This document shows, in pieces, positions 35,101-47,400 of a stretch of DNA of 64,000 nucleotides. Source of the stretch: Rhodamnia argentea (taxonomy: Eukaryota; Streptophyta; Magnoliopsida; Myrtales; Myrtaceae); contig NC_063151.1 of the NCBI RefSeq assembly GCF_020921035.1, positions 34,912,934 through 34,976,933 on the forward strand, given 5' to 3'. The notes beneath the pieces were generated by a model. It saw only the letters and a program-made list of their open reading frames with translations. It was not told where the DNA came from and made no database searches. The first letter of the stretch is position 1. Every line of letters begins with the position of its first letter. The translations under genes and the position numbers were made by a program.

Positions 35101-36444
35101 CCCTCCAGTAGGAGCTTTGTCACAACCTCATTGAACCGTGCTACAACCTGTCAGTAAAGTAGATAAATGGAAACCACAAGCATGCAGTTCAGGTTGAATT
35201 AATCGAATCATCAAAACCAAACAGGATCTCTTTTTTTCATGTGAGAAAGACTATTACAACTTAAAAAATCTCATTATGGCATTACAAAGGCTATTCAAGT
35301 TCTTCAGGTTTCGGTATTGATAAAAATCCACACTGAAAAGGTAAATTTAAAAGTCCAATGTCATGTGGCTAAAATCAAATCAACCGAGGGAAATATCCTG
35401 AAATAGTTACACACTCGTGTAAACATCTACCTAAGAATTTGCGATTTACCAGACAAATTAGTACAACAATAAGCACAAGATAGTACGTTACACCACATAA
35501 TATGTTAGTCTGCATCACATACGTTTACATATAGCAAATATCCATGGAAGATGTGCTTTAAAGAGGATCTATGAGTATCTACATAGTAAGCCCCATGACA
35601 ATGGTAAACGAGCAAAGTTTCAGCTGCCATACTGCACAATATCGGTAAAAATTGCCAATGAAACACTAAAGAGAAACGAATGCCAACTACATAATGTACA
35701 TAATTCCTACCTAACGATAATGAAGACAGTCCCACAATGTACATTCATTAGATGTTTCAGCGCATAGACAGTCCTCTCAAACTCTTCAAACTATCTACGC
35801 AATATATGTTTCACATCATTCAATAGTTATGATCCTCCAATTCAAATGTGTTCGAACTCATCCATTCTACGAATGTCCCGTTCACAAACTCCTCCCAATT
35901 CAAGCAAAAAGTTTTAAGATAAATCGGTATTCCCATTAGAACATTCAGTGACGAACCTGAATACCCCCTCGGATCAAATAAACACAGCGAATTTATGCAC
36001 CGAACGAATATAAACACGTCGAAAGAAGAAGTGGAAAATGCAAACTGACCACACCAAAGCGAAGGCCCCTAGCGTTGGTGAGAGATCCCTCCAAGTGCCG
36101 AACTGCAGCTGTTCGCAACGATGAACAAGATTTCCCCTCCTGTACCGGAAAGTGAGAACGAGCCCCTAAATCAAAAGAGCAAAAGTAATTGAAACTAATC
36201 AATCCAAAGGGGGGGCATAAAAAAGAAGGGACGAAAAGAAAGAGCCTTCAAAGAGGAAAAGAGGCAAAGAAGCGGGACCTTGCAACAAAGAAGAGGAAAA
36301 GGAGACGGCGGCTGATTTCGGTCGGTCGCCAGGCAAGTCCAAACGAAGCTGGTGAGCGAGCGAAGATGGAGTTGAGGGTGAGGACGATGGAGAGAAGCAT
36401 TGAGGAACGGAGCAAGGGTCGAGCGAGAGAGTGAATGTCGCCAT
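32163..36444 (-). CDS. 6,7-dimethyl-8-ribityllumazine synthase, chloroplast
   Basis: Eight exons: 36279-36444, 36050-36165, 35052-35147, 34848-34943, 34632-34710, 33821-33867, 33652-33711 and 32163-32219, together 238 residues. It makes the lumazine precursor of riboflavin from ribitylaminopyrimidine and dihydroxybutanone phosphate in plastids. Family blocks in order: [14 protein letters not shown] (residue about 90), [40 protein letters not shown] with the catalytic His165, [16 protein letters not shown] and [18 protein letters not shown]. Residues 1-60 form a Ser-rich transit peptide ([10 protein letters not shown]). All junctions keep frame. Oddity: after FQHHL, where the Arabidopsis protein stops almost at once, this one adds VLFCKDI. 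The last intron is about 1.4 kb. The gene is the homologue of Arabidopsis COS1. Confidence 0.96.
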
Positions 36445-38267
36445 TTCTAAGGTTGTTGTCCGTGCCTCGGTCGGAGAAAGCGTGAGAAAGAGTTGGGTTG
36501 CGTTCCGACGACTTCTTTTTCTTCTCTTTTTCCCTTCCCTTGGACAATGTTGGGTTTTTGACCGAACACTGAAAATGCCGTGGACCTCAAAGATGAATGT
36601 TTCGCTTCCCTATTTTTTATTTTTATTTTTTCGGTCTTCGAAAACAGATTTGAAACAAAAAATCTATTTCATAAAATAATTTTTCTGAATTCGCGATAAA
36701 TTTTTAGCCCACAAATAAATTTAAAATAGAAATAAAGAGTATAAATTTTCTATTTTTGTATTTCTAGGACATAAACATAAATAAGAATTCTTTTTATTAT
36801 TCACTCCCTCTCTCTCGTGCGTATTATTCCTTTCTCTTGCAATCCTATCGCCTATCGCCGATATCCATCTGCCGGTCGCCATTTGTGGATCGCCGGTCCA
36901 ACAACCAGCAATCGTAGAAATTTTGTATTATTATCAAGCGAATTTCTGCACCGACAACTAAATTTTGCATAATTGTCAAAAGCGTTTCTTTGCTCAAAAA
37001 CTTGTCCAGAGAAAAGAAATAGCTCCCGAAAATATAATAGTCATCATTCGCACCCAATGTCTCCAAATTCTTTGTGCTTGAAAGTTACACGCAACTTAAA
37101 AAAAAAAAAGAATTATGAGGAAATTCTGATTTTGAATAGTGAAAGACATAAGACCTTCTATTTCCTTACATTTTCCTTACTTTCTAATTAATTTCCTTTA
37201 CCCATTTATTCATATATTATTTTTTTTTCTCTAAAGATAAAGATAAAGAAAGGCTACCAGAGTAGTTGAATATTTCCAAAAAGTTATGAAATGTCTCACT
37301 CAAGCGAGAATTACTCAAATTAGAGGGCGGCTTTAGGCGGTCTCCAAAATTGAAAAAGTTGCCCCATACCCAATAATTTTTTCTTAGTTAAGCTTAAGCA
37401 ATATGAGCAATTTAAATAATAATGACGAGTTTCAAATTTTGGATTATGTTTTTCATTTAGCTTTTTCTCAACTTGAAGCGCCAAAATTTTCCAAAATATG
37501 TTAATAACGATGCATAAACTAAGCAATCATTCTCGAAAAACATAAATAAAGACCAAAGAGATACTGTCGCCTCCAAAACGTAATCGTGTGTATCCCATTG
37601 TACTGCGAATACAAAATGATATTTCGTAAGTAATATTCCGCGTTTGTTAAATAAGTTTTAGCGTTCTAAATTACCTTTAAGTCAGTAAATATTTTATAAA
37701 ATAAAACAAAAAATTTCTTGTAGGCTTGTAAAGTAGCTAAAATCGGCGCAAATTAATGAATGACTATAGCCGTGACACTCCTGAATTAACTTATTCGAAG
37801 TATTGTCTATTTTTGGCACATTTGATTTTCCTTTCGTGAGAAACTCTTTTCCGAGAAATCATCCGAAGTCAGTATCGATTTCATATGTGCAACTATGAAA
37901 CAATCTCATCCTGTTCAAAGTAAAATCATGTTCATTCCTTGCCGTCTCAAAATCCTGTCGCGAATTGAGCCTTGTTCAAGCACTTTTGGTTTTGCAAAAT
38001 GCTTGTTAAACGAGGCACATAGCAATTGGTTAATAAGCACTGTGTGAAGTGTAGGTCGGCTACGTAGGAATCGAAACTTTGATGACTCGCTTCAAGAGTG
38101 AAACGCTATTGTACTTGTTTACCCGATGATGGTTAATAGAAATTGATGTGGAATCTATTTTTTTAATTGCCACCTCTCAAATTGAGAGAAAATATTTTTT
38201 TGCCTTTCATCTCGGAAGATATATTCGAATTTGACGTCTCAAAGTTGAGACGAAATAGTTTAAGTAA
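36445..38267. promoter_or_regulatory. Divergent intergenic region between lumazine synthase and DNA ligase 6
   Basis: About 1.8 kb that must contain both promoters. It is AT-rich with several poly-T stretches and a CT-rich patch near 36806-36822. I see no clear TATA box for either gene and no further gene. Confidence 0.45.
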
Positions 38268-38462
38268 TTGTTTAGGTCGAATCCTCCCGCCGTGATACGG
38301 AATTATGGATCATACACCGGCGCCCTTCTTCCCGTTTTGCCCCCAAGTTTTTACCGGCCTCCCACTCCGCCGCGTAACCGCCGAAGGAAAACCCGAACCG
38401 TCTTTTTTTCTCTCTCCTCCGCAGTAGAAATGCGCTCTCTCCTCACCCTTTCACTTCACTCC

Positions 38463-41400
38463 ATGGCCTCCTCGGAAACCACCCCATCCTTCGACTCCAC
38501 TCGTCTCTTCCTCGCCGCCACCGACAAACCCTCCCTCTCTCTCCCTCCACTGTCGCCCTCCGACCTCCCACCCTCGAAGCTCATCCCCCACACCCGCTTC
38601 CTCGTCGACGCCTTCCGCTACGCCGGCGACCACTCCGTCTCCTACTTCCTCTCCCACTTCCACTCCGACCACTACACCGGCCTCTCCTCCGCCTGGTCCA
38701 GGGGCATCGTTTTCTGCTCCCCCACCACCTCCCGCCTCCTGATCGAAGTCCTCGGCGTGCCTGCCGTGCTCGTCGTGAGCTTGCCGGTCGGAGAGGTGGT
38801 CTCGATCGATGGCTGCGAGGTCAGGCTCGTGGACGCCAACCATTGCCCTGGCGCGGTCATGTTCCTGTTCAAAGTCCCAGGAGGTGGTGATGGTGAGTTC
38901 CGGCGGTATGTGCACACGGGTGATTTTCGGTTTCGTGATTCGATGAGATTGGAGCCCGGTTTGGGAGAGTTCGTGGCTTGTGACGCAATCTTCTTGGATA
39001 CCACTTATTGTAATCCTAAATTTGTGTTCCCCTGTCAGGAAGAGAGCATTGATTATATAGTCAGTGTCATAGATAGAGTCGGAGGTGAAAATGGGGATTC
39101 GGCAAAGAGCATTTTGTTTCTTGTGGCGACTTATGTCATTGGGAAAGAGCGGATTTTGCTTGAGGTAGCCAGGCGGTGTGGTCGTAAGGTGTACGTGGAT
39201 GGTAGGAAGATGGCAATTTTGCATGCTTTGGGGTACGGCGAGAGTGGGGCATTTACAGAGGATGAAAGTGAAACTGCTGTTCATGTTGTTGGTTGGAATG
39301 TGTTGGGCGAAACATGGCCATATTTTCGACCTAATTTTGTTCAGATGAAGGAGATTATGGTGGAAAAAGGATATAAACAGGTTGTGGGCTTTGTGCCCAC
39401 TGGGTGGACGTATGAAGTGAAGCGAGATAAGTTTGCTATTAGGAAGAAAGATTCATTTGAGATTCATCTTGTACCATACAGTGAGCATTCAAACTACAAT
39501 GAGCTAAGGGAGTTTGTGAAGTTCTTAAAACCAAAGCGTGTTGTTCCTACAGTTGGCTCAGATATTGAGAATCTTGACAGCAAGCATTTTCATAGAGTGC
39601 AAAAGCATTTCGCTGGATTACTTGATGAGACTGCCAACAAGAAAGAGTTCTTGATGAATTTCCTCTCAAGGTCCTCTGAAAAAGAGGACATAGTTGGAGG
39701 AGTAGTTGCTACTGCTTCAGATGATGCTTCGATGCAAGAAAAAGAGGAGAATTTATCAAAGGAAGATCTTAGTGAAATTTTGGATCCAAAATTTCTTTTA
39801 AATGAAACAACTGATCTGAAAAAAGGAGGTTCTGAAGAGTCAGATTTGCCTTTGGAAGAGGGTGAGAAGGAAATCTTACAGGCCCTCCAGGATTGTCTTC
39901 CTGCATGGGTCACGCGAGACCAGATGATAGGCCTAATCAACAGCTCAGGGAGGAATTTGGTTGATGCAGTTTCTAATTTCTATGAAAAGGAGACTGAATT
40001 CTACCAACAAGTTTCTGCTTCTGCTTCTGCTTCTTCTTTCCTGGCATCCGTTACGAGTTCAAGTGATGTCCATCCATCACCTTCAGTACCAGATTCTGTA
40101 AAGGGTAGCACTTGTGGAATGGGAAGTACATTTAGCAAAGACTTCAAGTTGCCCACCGTGCAATTAAGCATGACCAGCAAGTCTCCTGGAAAGAAGAAGA
40201 GAAATGTCAGAAATAGCCCGAAAAAGAAGCAGAAGAGCGCTCCAAAGTTGGAGTCAAGTGGGTCTGGACAATCTAGAATAACAAGGTTTTTCACTAAAAG
40301 TGTGCCCAACAGTTCTCAAGATGGTGGACTTGAATCCGACTCTCAGCCATGCTCTAAAGATGATAACATTTCATGCTCATATCACGACAAAATAGATCAG
40401 TTTATGCAAATTGTAAATGGCGATAATTCGTTAAGAAGCTATGCTGCCAGCATCTTGGAAAAAACAAAAGGAGACATCGACAAGGCTCTGGATGTGTATT
40501 ATCGTGATACGGAGAGTGGAGCTGTAGACAATAACGACATTTCAGTTGTATCAGTGGTCTCAAGTCAATCTGTCACCGCTAGTGATAGTAAATTCACCAC
40601 TGGCCACATCACACTGTCAGAGAACTCAGGAAGCGTGGCTGCTATTTCAGTGGAGCGTCCACTAACTGAAATATGCACAAATTTCGTGTCAGTTCCACTT
40701 GAAAAGTATAATCCTGTTGAGCATGGTTGGCATCTTTTTGTGAATTGTGTTTTTCTTTAAGGAACTCACTGCATACTACTTTTGGGCCTTTACACTTTTT
40801 ATGGGATCCTCAAACCAAGCATGTGATGACAGTTTTGAACATTTGCAGCTTCCTGGAGACTTGGAGAGCCCGCTCCTTATATGCATCTTGCACGGACTTT
40901 TGACCTTGTTGAAAGGGAAAAAGGCAAGATAAAAGTTACATCCATGCTTTGCAACATGTTCAGAAGGTGTGCTGAAGCTATTATAACTCCAGCTTCTTCA
41001 TTTTCTTCCCTTTCTTTTTATGGAGTTACTCTAGCTAGCTATCAGAGATGGCTTAATATCTATTCTTATTTTCTTAATGCACAGTTTGTTGGCTTTGTCA
41101 CCTGAGGATGTTTTACCAGCTATGTATCTCTGCACAAACAAGATTGCTCCTGACCACGAAAATATGGTTAGTTTATTAGCTTATTTAACGTGTCATCTTC
41201 TTTGGTCATGGAGGATGTTGATGTGTCTTTGAGCCTTCTGAACTTTATACTTCCATGAATTGGTTTTGGAAATTGTGAAAATGGATGATAAACTAGTCTT
41301 AACAGGGTTTTTTTTTTTTTTTTTTTTTGGTGCTGACGTTCCAGTGATGTTAAATCATGCAATGTGTCTGACCAAAATGGGCATTTAACCCTTAAAAATT

Positions 41401-44400
41401 CTGAGGCTTTAGGATGGATAGGACTGAGTTCTTGTCATGCTGATAAGAATCACCTATCATCACTGGAAAGACAAGTTAGATGTATGGTGTGAAATAAATA
41501 GCTTCTGTTAGTTTGTGAGTAATTCCAGATTGATTAGCTTCTAGCATTAGTGAACAAAGTAAATGGTACTTCTGTGGTTGTTACTTTATCCAACTTGAGC
41601 TTGGAAATAAATTATTTTTATTGAGGTCAGTTACATGCCATGACAGAAGCTTAAGGGTGCGGATGCTTACCTCATATTCCCATGATCCTATAACTATGAA
41701 CAAGAAAGGGTCGATTCTGTGCCACACACTTGGAAATCTTGTTCCTTAACTGTAACATGCTAAGGGGGTACGGTACATCCCTATGCGAGTGTTATGTGAT
41801 GAGAATTAACATATTTTCTCTTTCTGAATATATGCATATCATGAGATTAAGGAATGTTATCCTGTTTGCAGTCAACTTACTTATCTTGTATATGAAAATA
41901 TCAAAGCAAAAGCATGATTTTTTTCCATTTTATGTGATTAAATTGACTGATTGCATTTGCATGTGAATGAGAGATGAGATAAACATGTATTGTGTGATGA
42001 TCCTGCAGGAGCTAAATATTGGTGGAAGCCTGGTTACAGCAGCCATTGAAGATGTCTGTGGAGTGAAAAGGTCTAAAATAAGGGATATGTACAACAGATT
42101 GGGTGATCTTGGTATGGAAAAAATCAATTGTTTGTTTATTTTCAGAACATATTTTTTGCGTTGACTTGTTGCAATCTTTCCCCACCCTCTATCTGTGTAT
42201 GTATGGTGCGTTATCCTATTAAATAAGTTTAGAATGTTTCAGGTGACGTTGCCCAAGAATGCCGACAAACACAAACTTTACTTGCCCCTCCTCCGGCGCT
42301 GCTGATTAAAGATGTATTCTCTGTGCTAAAAAAAATAAGGTATGAGATATTCAATCTTCTTATCTAAATTCAGCGGCTTAAATCTTAAGAGAGAAAGCAT
42401 GGTTAACTTATCAGTGATTCTCATTTTTTTAACATTATCGCAGAATATTCCTCCTGGGAGAATTTTGATATTCCTCTATATTTTTTTTAACATTGTTAAT
42501 TAATTTAATGAATGAGGTAATCTTTTAGCACATTCTTTTTCTTCATCTCTGATGAGTGATATTTTATTTTGGCCACTTGGTAGATTCTTACTCTTCTTTC
42601 TTAAGTGAAGTTTAACAGTTTCCAAACAGGGACCGGGAGCAATGTCCGCAAAAAGAACCTTATTGTGAGTCTCATGCACTCCTGTAGGGAGATGGAGATG
42701 AAATTTATTGTGAGAACCTTGGTAAGAAATAATTTTAGTATAAGAGCAATGGATCCTTATGTATAATTCTTTTATTCCGGATAAAACAAGCACCCTCTCA
42801 CTTTTGTGAGAGAGAGAGAGAGAGAGAGAGTGTGTGTGTGTGTTTCATTTTTCCTGGCAATTGGTTAAGTTACCAATAGATGCATTGATGTACTCTCAGC
42901 TACAAGCAGAGAAAGAGAGAAAGGGAGGGAGGGATTTAATTCGCGTAGTTATGGCTTTTTTTTTTTGAAAGAAATCCTTAGCAATATTTGCCATATGCAT
43001 CTATTACAGGTTAGGAATCTAAGGATTGGAGCAATGATGAGAACTGTTCTGCCCGCATTTGCTCAAGCTGTTGTAATGAACTCGTCTTTTGAAGACACAT
43101 CACAAAAGTTGGAGAAGATTCAGGTCAAATTGAATTGTGCTATTCCTAACTTTATTTTCGTTAAGTGGGATGATTCATAGGTGCCTGGGGGTCTTTAATA
43201 AAAAAGATGTTAATTTAATGTAAATTGTTATTATAATGGCTTTAAGTGCAAATATTTATGTAGTTTTAATGATGTGAGGCCTTTCAATCTTGTGTGCCAT
43301 GACAGAACAGACATAAATACTCAAGAGAAAAAAAAAATTTGAAGTAAAATTTGCCTAAAGATTCATGTGCCATTTGCTGCATCTTTTTTTGCACTGTACT
43401 GTTATTTTGTGTCATTCCGACCAAAAAAAAAAAGTTATTTGTGTCATGAGCTGGTGATTAATAGAGTTATTTCTTCTCTTGGCTCGGGTAGAGTAAAGGG
43501 TGCGTACCATGAAAAATGGAAACATGAAAGTAGTGGAAAGTTAATTGCAGTTTAAACAAATAGGACTGTGGGATGATATTTTCCTAGTTAAATTATGACA
43601 ATGTTCAGCAGAAGATGATTGCCATCTTTTCATTGCAGTTCAGCTAAAAATGTAGTTAATGAAAAAATTGTTATGAACTCTTTAATTAATAGAAGATTAG
43701 TCATTGATAAAAATTAAAAAAAAAATCCGATCCCATATGTCAAAAGTTTTAGCTAAAGTCAAAAGTTAAAGCCATGGTTAAAAGTCGCACATGTGAAGCA
43801 CACACTATTGTTTTTGGCATATTGATATAGTCACTGTTTTGTCTTTTACCCTAGTAAAAAGTTTCAATGTGATTCTCTAGTTATTAGCTGTTAGAATTAT
43901 TCTAAATTAAGGAATAGCAATGGACTTGCAACAGGAATATGCACTTGCAAACAATTGACCCAGTTTTGCTTAATTGATGTCTTTGTTGCTTGGCAGAGCC
44001 TTTCTGCCTCCATACTTGAAGCATATAATGTACTTCCTAGTTTGGTAAGTCTTTCATTCAAGTGGTAGTAATTTTTGGTTCTGATGTCATTTTTCTGCTT
44101 TCTTAGACCTGCATATACCAGTATGTGGCATTTTATACGTAGTGTGCTTAAATTTAAAGGGGGAAAATGCAATTCTTTTAGACTAGTTTTCTATGGTTAA
44201 TATGTTAAGTCTTAATATGTCAAGTCGTATCTGATTAGAGACTGTTTTATTTCCTTGTTTACTTAAACATAGGGGAACATTCTAAATTCTTGCTTTACAT
44301 TGCACCCACTCCGCATACCATGTCACATCCTCAAGTTTTAGAAATACCAGTTTCATCTTAGACTAGCCTAAAAGACCAAATACCATTCTTTTAATGAACA

Positions 44401-47400
44401 AAACTGAATGTTGAAGTTAAAAAATGGTAACAGCAGTTTTCTTGGTAGAAAATTGGCAACTTGGTCCCATTTGCAGTCGACTAACAAAATTTGAAGGTGA
44501 CAGGGTGGACGTATTAAGGTAGGGAATACAAAGGGGTACATGGACAAAAGCTGGAGGGGCCATTTAGCATTTTCCCTTAAAAAGTATCATAATGAGCTGA
44601 GCTCTGTTTCGCTGGAGCATTCACAAAGTTTTCAGTTGAGATATCCTTGGTCAAGCTAATTTGAGCAGTAATTAGAGACCAAAATACCAGCACGCGAAAA
44701 GAAAATACTACCTTTTGTTTGTTATATAATAGGCATTATCTTCTTTCCATCAATTTTTTGGGTACAAGGTTCTGTTTTGGCAAATGCTTTACTTGAGCCA
44801 GTGAGTTTTGTGGACAGGATTTGATTATACCTTCTCTCATGAAGGAAGGAATTGAATTTTCTTCCTCACATTTGTCGATGATCCCGGGATTGCCTATAAA
44901 GCCGATGCTTGCAAAGTATAAACTCAGTTCTCAAGCTTCCCCTTTGGCCTTTTCTCCCTTTGAAATTTTTCGTGGTTTGATTAATTTATGCTTCTTTTTC
45001 TATTTGGCGACAGAATTACCAATGGATGTCCATCAGTATTGAAACTCTTTGAAAATAGGGCCTTCACATGTGAATATAAGTGAGTATCACTCTGTATCTT
45101 TTCTCCTTTTTACTTCTTATTTTATTCCATCTTATTACATTTCAATGCTTATATTAATTTATACTAGGGAGGCAACTTTTTGGCTAATTGTTTACATAAA
45201 TCTCTGCTTGCTTGATCTCACTGTTCATAAAATTTTGAGTATTGTTCCTTGGTTCTTTCTTGTTTAAAGCATGAGACAACAGGAACCAGAAACAATGCCA
45301 TCCAAACAATTTATTCTGAACAGGCCATAAAAAGGGGACACCATGCCTTCTGAACACGTACTGGTCATTTGCTATAAATCTCAGACCTTGGATGATAATC
45401 GGCGGCTCTTGGAAATTTTCTGATCTGGAGCTGCGCCATCATTATTAAGGAATATTCACCCTTAAATCTTGATAGAAACCTTTCAACTTGTAATGGAGAA
45501 GAAAACTGAAATTGGACTCTATCATAAATGGAATAAACCGAAAGAGCTGGGATGAATTGGTACATTATGTGGTGCTTAAGGTTCTACTTCGATACTATAT
45601 TGCAAAAGATTGGTTGTTCTATTCTGTTAAGAGTTCTATATTTATTTGTGGATGAGTAATTACTTATGTTGCTGTTTACACTTATTTTGGTGATGTCTTC
45701 ATTAGGAAACGCTTGTGTGGTGGCATTTTTCCAGTGAGCGACGCATTGAATTTTTTTTTTTGTTTTGCTTGACCAGTTGCCTGTCTTTTTAGTATTTTTG
45801 AAGTTTTATGCTTTTGTATGATACATCTTGAACTTGCCTCCTTGATTGAATGTCAGATATGACGGTCAACGTGCTCAGATTCACAAGCTATTTGATGGAT
45901 CTATCCGCATTTTTTCAAGAAATGGAGATGAGACAACTTCCAGATTTCCAGATCTGATTGCCATAGTTAAGGAATTGTGTAAGCCTTCTGCTGGGACTTT
46001 CATATTGGATGCTGAGGTAAGATTATACCATTGTGTCAAAGTTAAAAGACAATCATGTTTTTGCCTTACTTAAGTGGTTGGACATATGTATCTCATAGGA
46101 CTGGGCTCTGCTAACTTATCTCCGATCCGGTGTCATATAGGTAGTTGCTGTTGACAGGAAGAGCGGATGCAAGCTCATGTCTTTTCAGGAACTGTCTTCA
46201 CGAGAGAGAGGGGGTAGAGATTCTTTGGTTTCATTGGATAGCATTAAGGTTTGTACAGCTGCAAATTCAATGTTCGCTTATTTGCGTCACTAGATGTCTT
46301 GTCTTAGTCACCTTATGGATACGGTTATTAGTTTCGCAGGTAAGGGGTGCAATTCTCTCTTTGGCTTCTGAAACTAAATGTAGCTTCTATTTAGCCTTAG
46401 TTTTCTAATGAGCTCCTGACTACAAAGCTTACAACCATAAACTTTTCTCCTTTTGCAGTTTTGAAAGAGCATTTCTTCAGTGTGTCCTGTTCACTTATTA
46501 CTCGAAAATCATTTTGTGTATTGATGAAGTTTTTTGAACAAGTTAATTGTTTGTGAATTGTCGGAGCTATGTGTCTATGTGTCTTACAAGAGTCTGAAAA
46601 CCATGTTGAGATGTTCTCCTGAGGCGAAGCAACTTTGCTGGTTGTAGTAAATTAATTTCAGAAAGTAGGGATCAAGTTCATCCTCTGCCAGGCAAAGGTC
46701 TTGTCATTGTATATTTGATGTATCGACCTCCCCTTTTTATCAAAGTTTCAGCTATAGTAATTGGGTGTTGGTTTTTGCATGGATGCTGATGTTTTTTCTC
46801 CTCATGCAGGTTGATATCTGCATATTTGTCTTTGATGTCATGTTTGCAAATGGAGAGCAGTAAGTATCAGCAAATTCATGCACTTCAACACTTTTATCCT
46901 TTTAAGTTGCACCAAGATTTCATGTTCAGTTCCAGGAGGTTAGGATGAACCATCATCTTATGTTCCTCTTAGGTAAACCAGCCATGTGCAAGTGCAATGG
47001 ATATTTATGGCTTGATCCATGCTAATTTTAAGTCTGCTTATTCGCCGCAAATTGAGGATGTAATGCTAACTTTAAGTCTGTTAATTTGCTGCAAATAGAA
47101 ACGTGCATTTGGACTATTATCAACTTTAAGTGGCCAAGTTAATCAAATAGACATTAGGTCCTTCAAATTTGAGCTGAACTCATCCTCTTTTGCAGGCTAC
47201 TTGGTTTCCCCCTCCGTGGAAGACGTAAAGGTCTGCCCTTCCCCATGTTTTACTTATGCCAAGAAACTTAACTGATGAAATGTTATCCTGATTTAGACTG
47301 CTCTGTTCATTTGTTTCTGATGTACTGCAAATCTGCATGATGTTTAACAGTCTTGCGGGAACTTTTCAATGATGAGAAGAAGGGCTTTCTCGAGTATGTT

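Noticed and set aside
38273-38284. CTCCCGCCGT as an E2F site for LIG6
   Set aside because: The complement ACGGCGGGAG lacks the TTT part of the consensus, so the match is too weak.
38451-39284. 277-codon antisense frame opposite LIG6 exon 1
   Set aside because: The plus strand encodes clear beta-CASP motifs here. The antisense frame is a by-product of codon use.
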